The position numbers and the translations under genes were made by a program. The notes beneath the pieces were generated by a model. The model was not told the DNA's origin and made no database searches. It was given only the letters and a program-made list of their open reading frames with translations. A DNA stretch of 10,772 nt, taken from the NCBI GenBank assembly GCA_017390245.1, contig JAFPCE010000230.1:1-10772 (forward strand), given 5' to 3'. Position 1 is the first letter of the stretch. Each line of letters starts with the position of its first letter. Below are positions 7,115 to 10,772 of the stretch, piece by piece. The DNA is from Selenomonadaceae bacterium. GTDB lineage: Bacteria > Bacillota > Negativicutes > Selenomonadales > Selenomonadaceae.

Positions 7115-7581
7115 CAGTGCTTATCTCCCTGGCGAATGCTCTTGGCAATATCTATAAACAATACACCCTTCAAATGGTCAGTTTCATGCTGGATGCAGCG
7201 GGAAAGCAATCCAGTTGCTGTCAGGCGCTTCTTCTTGCCCCAGCGGTTCAGATATTCTACAGTTACTTTTTCAAAGCGCTCTACATCACCAAAAACATTT
7301 GGCACACTGAGACAGCCCTCAGAATCAATCATAGAGCCTTCTTTTTCTACGATTTCCGGATTAACCATTTCTATCAGGCCATTTTCATCGCCCACATCCA
7401 TAACAACGATACACTTATTAACACCAATCTGTGGTGCAGCCAGGCCAACACCGTCAGCCTTGTACATAGTTTCTGCCATATTGGTCAGCAGCTTTCTAAT
7501 CTTACTATCGATTTTATCTACAATCTCACATTCCTGCTTTAAACCAGGATCGCCAGCTTTTACAATTTCTAAAATAGCCAT
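7114..7581 (-). CDS. def: Peptide deformylase
   Basis: Peptide deformylase removes the N-formyl group from new proteins, the counterpart to Fmt encoded next to it. The 155-residue protein has the three family motifs: GVGLAAPQIG (44-53), EGCLSVP (88-94) and QHETDH (131-136). C90, H132 and H136 are the metal ligands and E133 the general base. The short C-terminus and lack of an insertion between motifs fit a type 1/type 3-like bacterial enzyme; I do not assign the subtype firmly. The start is secure, with AGGAGGAG about 5 nt before ATG at 7581. It is the first gene of the operon def-fmt-DUF116-rsmB-rlmN and lies behind a candidate extended -10 promoter at 7619-7648. Confidence 0.97.
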   Translation of the reverse strand: MAILEIVKAGDPGLKQECEIVDKIDSKIRKLLTNMAETMYKADGVGLAAPQIGVNKCIVVMDVGDENGLIEMVNPEIVEKEGSMIDSEGCLSVPNVFGDVERFEKVTVEYLNRWGKKKRLTATGLLSRCIQHETDHLKGVLFIDIAKSIRQGDKH

Positions 7582-7618
7582 TTACGCTCCTCCTAATAAA
7601 CACTTATCTAACTAATCA

Positions 7619-7648
7619 ATTTTAGCATATTTGTGCATTTACTTACAA
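7619..7648 (-). promoter_or_regulatory. Candidate sigma-A promoter (extended -10) for the def operon
   Basis: On the minus strand TTGTAA (7648-7643) and TAAAAT (7624-7619) are 18 bases apart, and the -10 is preceded by TGC, giving an extended -10 (TGnTAAAAT). The start point would be near 7612, about 30 nt before the def ATG. It lies downstream of the nifJ hairpin, which fits an independent transcription unit. Confidence 0.5.
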
Positions 7649-7674
7649 CCAAAAGCCATAGTCTATATTGGCGC

Positions 7675-7721
7675 AACGAAATACTCCCGCATCTCTGCAA
7701 ATGCAGAAACACGGGAGCATT
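7675..7721 (-). terminator. Long hairpin between nifJ and def, probable terminator of nifJ
   Basis: Bases 7680-7721 can fold into one nearly continuous stem of about 19 pairs: AATGCTCCCG (7721-7712) pairs with CGGGAGTATT (7689-7680) with one G-T, and the interior continues through TTTCTGCA/TGCAGAGA to a four-base loop. On the minus strand the tail is only TTTCGTT, a poor T-run for an intrinsic terminator, so 3'-end protection of the nifJ message is an alternative. It begins about 28 nt after the nifJ stop and lies upstream of the def promoter. Confidence 0.6.
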
Positions 7722-7749
7722 ATATTCAGCACAGCTTAATAATTACTTA

Positions 7750-10700
7750 TTAGAGCTTGCCTGCCAGTTTTTTGTAGTTGTTCAGTCTGGTAACAGCGTC
7801 ATTCTTGGTCTTCTCAAAGAGAGCCTCAGCTGCCTCAGGGAAGCTGCGCTTCAAGGAAGAATAACGAACCTCACCTAACAGGAAGTCCTCAAACTTATCA
7901 AAGTCTGGCTCTCTGGAATCCAGGGAGAATGGGTTCTTGTCACTGCCAATGAGTGCTGGGTTGTAACGGAAGTTAGCCCAGTAGCCGCATGCTACAGCCT
8001 TGCCAGCCTCTTCCTGGCTTCTGCCCATGCCAATGCGGATACCATGGTTGATACATGGAGCATAACCAATGATAAGGGATGGTCCTGGATAAGCCTCAGC
8101 CTCAGTAATAGCCTTCAGTACCTGATTCTTGTCTGCACCCATATCAACCTGAGCTACATATACATAACCATAGGTCATAGCCATCATGCCCAGATCCTTC
8201 TTCTTGGTCTTTTTACCAGTTGCAGCAAACTGTGCAATAGCAGCAGTTGGAGTAGCCTTAGAAGCCTGTCCGCCAGTGTTGGAATATACCTCAGTATCAA
8301 ATACAAATACATTTACATCCTCACCAGAAGCCAGTACATGGTCTACACCGCCATAGCCGATATCGTAAGCCCAGCCGTCACCACCGAAGATCCACTGGGA
8401 ACGCTTAACCATAAAGTCACGGTTCTCATAAATCTTATTTAAGAGCTCATCGCTGCCCTTCTCATCCTCCAGCATATCTGCTAAAGCATTAGCACGGGCA
8501 CGGGAGCCTTCACCAACATTCATGTTATCAAGCCATTCGCTCATAGCCTCCTGCAATGCAGCAGAACCATGGCTTTCCTCTACAGCCTTGGCAATATCAG
8601 CAGCTAAGGACTCACGAACAGCCTTAACACCCAGGAACATACCTAAGCCATACTCAGCATTATCCTCAAACAAGGAATTTGCCCATGCAGGACCGTGGCC
8701 TAAAGCATTCTTGGTATATGGCATTGCTGGTGCACTAGCGCCCCAGATGGAGGAGCAGCCTGTAGCATTAGCAATCATCATGCGGTCACCAAAGAGCTGG
8801 GTAATGAGCTTAGCATAAGGAGTCTCACCGCAGCCTGCGCATGCGCCAGAGAACTCAAGCAATGGCTGCTCAAACTGGGAGCCCTTAACGGTTTCCTTCT
8901 TAACAGGGTTTGCCTTAGGTGCAACCTTAGCAGGATCTACACCATAATCAAAGATAGCCTGCTTGCTTTCCTGAGTAGCAATTGGCTTCATTACCAATGC
9001 CTTTTCCTTAGCAGGACATACATTAGCACAGTTGCCGCAGCCAGAGCAGTCCATTACGGATACTGCCATGGTGAAGTTCAAGCCCTTAGCACCAATAGCA
9101 GCCTTAGAAGCAATACCCTCTGGAGCAGCTGCCAGCTCTGCATCAGTAGTAAGAATTGGACGAATAGCAGCATGAGGGCAGACAAAGGAGCACTGATTAC
9201 ACTGGATACACTTAGTAGCATCCCATTCTGGAGCGTTAATGGCAATACCGCGCTTCTCATGAGCAGCAGAGCCGCTAGGGAAGGTACCGTCTGCCAGGCT
9301 GGCCAGAGTAGCTACGCTAATCTTGTTACCTTCCTGACGGTTAACAGGGTTCTGAATCTTTTCAACATACTCAGGCAGATTAGATTCAGCCACAACCTTC
9401 TCATCCTGAGCATCAGCCCAGGCAGCAGGAACCTCTACCAGATGCAGGGCATTAATACCAGCATCAATAGCGCCCCAGTTCATATCTACGATATTCTGGC
9501 CCTTCTTGCCATAGGAAGTAACAACAGCGTCCTTCAGATGCTGTACAGCACTGTCAATAGGAATAATATCTGCTAACTTGAAGAATGCAGACTGCATTAC
9601 CATGTTGAAGCGACCGCCTAAGCCCAGGTCCTGAGCAATCTTGACAGCATTTACAGTGTAGAACTTAATGTTATTCTTAGCAATGTAACGCTTCATGGAA
9701 GCTGGCAGATGCTCATCTAACTCTGCATCACTCCAGATTGTATTCAGCAGGAAAGTGCCATCCTTCTTCAAGCCTGCTAACAGGTCATACTTATCAACGT
9801 AAGACTGCTGGGAGCAGGAAATGAAGTTTGCATTGTTAATGAGATATGGAGAAGCAATTGGCTGAGAACCAAATCTCAAGTGGGACATGGTAATACCGCC
9901 AGACTTCTTGGAATCGTATGCGAAATAAGCCTGAGCGTAGAGCTTAGTCTTATCGCCGATAATCTTGATAGCAGACTTGTTTGCACCAACAGTACCATCA
10001 GAGCCTAAGCCCCAGAACTTGCAAGCAGTAGTGCCCTCTGGAGTAAGGTCTACATCCTCAGGATACAGTGGCAGGGAAGTGCCATTTAAGTCATCATTAA
10101 TACCGATGGTAAAGCCATTCATAGGAGCTTCCTTCTTTAACTCCTCATAAATGCCCAGTACCTGATCTGGGTTAACATCCTTACCGCCTAAGCCATAACG
10201 GCCGCCAACGATAACTGGATGTCTGTCAGTGTTGTAGAATGCAGTACGTACATCCATGTACAGTGGCTCACCCAGAGCACCTGGCTCCTTAGTGCGGTCC
10301 ATAACAGCAATCTTAGTTACAGTCTCAGGAATAGCTGCCAGCAAATGCTCAACAGAGAATGGACGGAAGAGATGAACTGCTACCATACCAACCTTCTCAC
10401 CCTTAGCATTAAGATAATCAACAGCCTCCACCAGAGTCTGGTTAATAGAACCCATAGCGATAACAACGCGCTCAGCGTCCTTAGCACCATAGTAATCAAA
10501 GAGGTGATGCTCTCTGCCAGTAATCTTTGCCAGATCAGCCATAGCCTCTTCAACTAATGCTGGAATAGCCTCGTAATACTTGTTAACAGTCTCACGGGTC
10601 TGGAAATAAATATCATCATTCTGAGCAGTACCACGAATTACAGGATGGTCAGGATTCAGAGCATTGCGGCGGAAAGCATTTACTGCATCCCAGTCCAGGA

Positions 10701-10772
10701 TTTTACCAAGTTCTTCGTTCGGATTAACCTCATTCTTCTGACTCTCATGTGAAGTACGGAAAGCGTCAAAGC
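7750..10772 (-). CDS. nifJ: Pyruvate:ferredoxin (flavodoxin) oxidoreductase, 5' end cut by window edge
   Basis: This single-chain thiamine-diphosphate enzyme oxidises pyruvate with CoA to acetyl-CoA and CO2 and passes electrons to ferredoxin or flavodoxin, a central step in anaerobic metabolism. The frame is open to the right edge; 1006 residues are visible against about 1170-1180 for the family, so roughly 170 N-terminal residues are missing. The visible start FDAFRTSHESQKNE and HPVIRGTAQNDDIYFQTRE are family-specific, so the internal ATG at 10542 is not the true start. Then come DRTKEPGALGEPLY, FWGLGSDGTVGANK, two ferredoxin-type CxxCxxCxxxCP clusters (9178-9210 and 9016-9048), CAGC of the proximal cluster (8830-8841), GDGW (8371-8382) and NTGGQ (8266-8280) for thiamine diphosphate, and CINHG (8041-8055). 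All five arginine codons in the first 76 visible codons are CGT or CGC, which fits high expression. It ends in tandem TAA stops and looks monocistronic at its 3' side. Confidence 0.97.
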   Translation of the reverse strand, partial: FDAFRTSHESQKNEVNPNEELGKILDWDAVNAFRRNALNPDHPVIRGTAQNDDIYFQTRETVNKYYEAIPALVEEAMADLAKITGREHHLFDYYGAKDAERVVIAMGSINQTLVEAVDYLNAKGEKVGMVAVHLFRPFSVEHLLAAIPETVTKIAVMDRTKEPGALGEPLYMDVRTAFYNTDRHPVIVGGRYGLGGKDVNPDQVLGIYEELKKEAPMNGFTIGINDDLNGTSLPLYPEDVDLTPEGTTACKFWGLGSDGTVGANKSAIKIIGDKTKLYAQAYFAYDSKKSGGITMSHLRFGSQPIASPYLINNANFISCSQQSYVDKYDLLAGLKKDGTFLLNTIWSDAELDEHLPASMKRYIAKNNIKFYTVNAVKIAQDLGLGGRFNMVMQSAFFKLADIIPIDSAVQHLKDAVVTSYGKKGQNIVDMNWGAIDAGINALHLVEVPAAWADAQDEKVVAESNLPEYVEKIQNPVNRQEGNKISVATLASLADGTFPSGSAAHEKRGIAINAPEWDATKCIQCNQCSFVCPHAAIRPILTTDAELAAAPEGIASKAAIGAKGLNFTMAVSVMDCSGCGNCANVCPAKEKALVMKPIATQESKQAIFDYGVDPAKVAPKANPVKKETVKGSQFEQPLLEFSGACAGCGETPYAKLITQLFGDRMMIANATGCSSIWGASAPAMPYTKNALGHGPAWANSLFEDNAEYGLGMFLGVKAVRESLAADIAKAVEESHGSAALQEAMSEWLDNMNVGEGSRARANALADMLEDEKGSDELLNKIYENRDFMVKRSQWIFGGDGWAYDIGYGGVDHVLASGEDVNVFVFDTEVYSNTGGQASKATPTAAIAQFAATGKKTKKKDLGMMAMTYGYVYVAQVDMGADKNQVLKAITEAEAYPGPSLIIGYAPCINHGIRIGMGRSQEEAGKAVACGYWANFRYNPALIGSDKNPFSLDSREPDFDKFEDFLLGEVRYSSLKRSFPEAAEALFEKTKNDAVTRLNNYKKLAGKL

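Noticed and set aside
7117..7615. Two long plus-strand open frames opposite def (7117-7542 and 7136-7615)
   Set aside because: They are antisense to a clearly functional peptide deformylase, have no recognisable motif or ribosome site, and show low-complexity shadow composition.
8044..9576. Plus-strand open frames opposite nifJ (8044-8442, 8522-8818, 9172-9576)
   Set aside because: All lie antisense to motif-rich nifJ sequence, and their composition follows from the codon bias of the opposite strand.
7750..10542. nifJ starting at the ATG at 10542
   Set aside because: The same frame stays open to the window edge and encodes conserved family sequence (RTSHES, HPVIRGTAQNDDIYFQTRE) upstream, so the gene is truncated by the window.

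Overview
All genes in this window lie on the minus strand, so the biology reads from right to left. The proteins look like a low-to-mid GC anaerobic Firmicute. A single-chain pyruvate:ferredoxin oxidoreductase, a def-fmt-DUF116-rsmB-rlmN translation operon and an FHA/PP2C/SEDS cell-envelope cluster fit a member of the Negativicutes (Acidaminococcus/Phascolarctobacterium-like). That placement is an inference from protein flavour and gene order, not from a marker gene.

Layout from right to left. (1) 10772-7750: a 5'-truncated nifJ-type pyruvate:ferredoxin oxidoreductase with all C-terminal cofactor motifs, followed by a 168-bp gap that holds a long hairpin and a candidate promoter. (2) 7581-2957: a tight operon for translation start and rRNA modification: peptide deformylase (def), Met-tRNA formyltransferase (fmt), a membrane DUF116 protein with a cysteine cluster, 16S rRNA m5C methyltransferase (rsmB) and 23S rRNA/tRNA m2A methyltransferase (rlmN). 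Stops and starts overlap at def/fmt (TGATG) and rsmB/rlmN (TAATG). (3) 2956-2879: a short junction with a nested inverted repeat plus T-rich tail at the end of rlmN, and a promoter-like sequence in front of the next gene. (4) 2878-1: an envelope-signalling cluster: an FhaA-like protein (DUF3662 + FHA), an FhaB-like membrane-anchored FHA protein, a PP2C Ser/Thr phosphatase split by a one-base frameshift, and a SEDS-family peptidoglycan polymerase (FtsW/RodA) that runs off the left edge.

How the genes work together: def and fmt remove and add the formyl group at the two ends of initiator-Met metabolism, while rsmB and rlmN modify the two rRNAs. The second cluster has the same order as the actinobacterial fhaA-fhaB-pstP-rodA locus, which continues there into pbpA and Ser/Thr kinases. 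A PBP and a PASTA kinase are therefore predicted just beyond the left edge. The window is mostly ordinary core genome. The points worth a second look are the broken phosphatase reading frame, the actinobacterial-like cluster order, the DUF116 protein, and the two intergenic hairpins. There is no stretch over 300 bases without a gene, and I saw no RNA gene, CRISPR array or mobile element.
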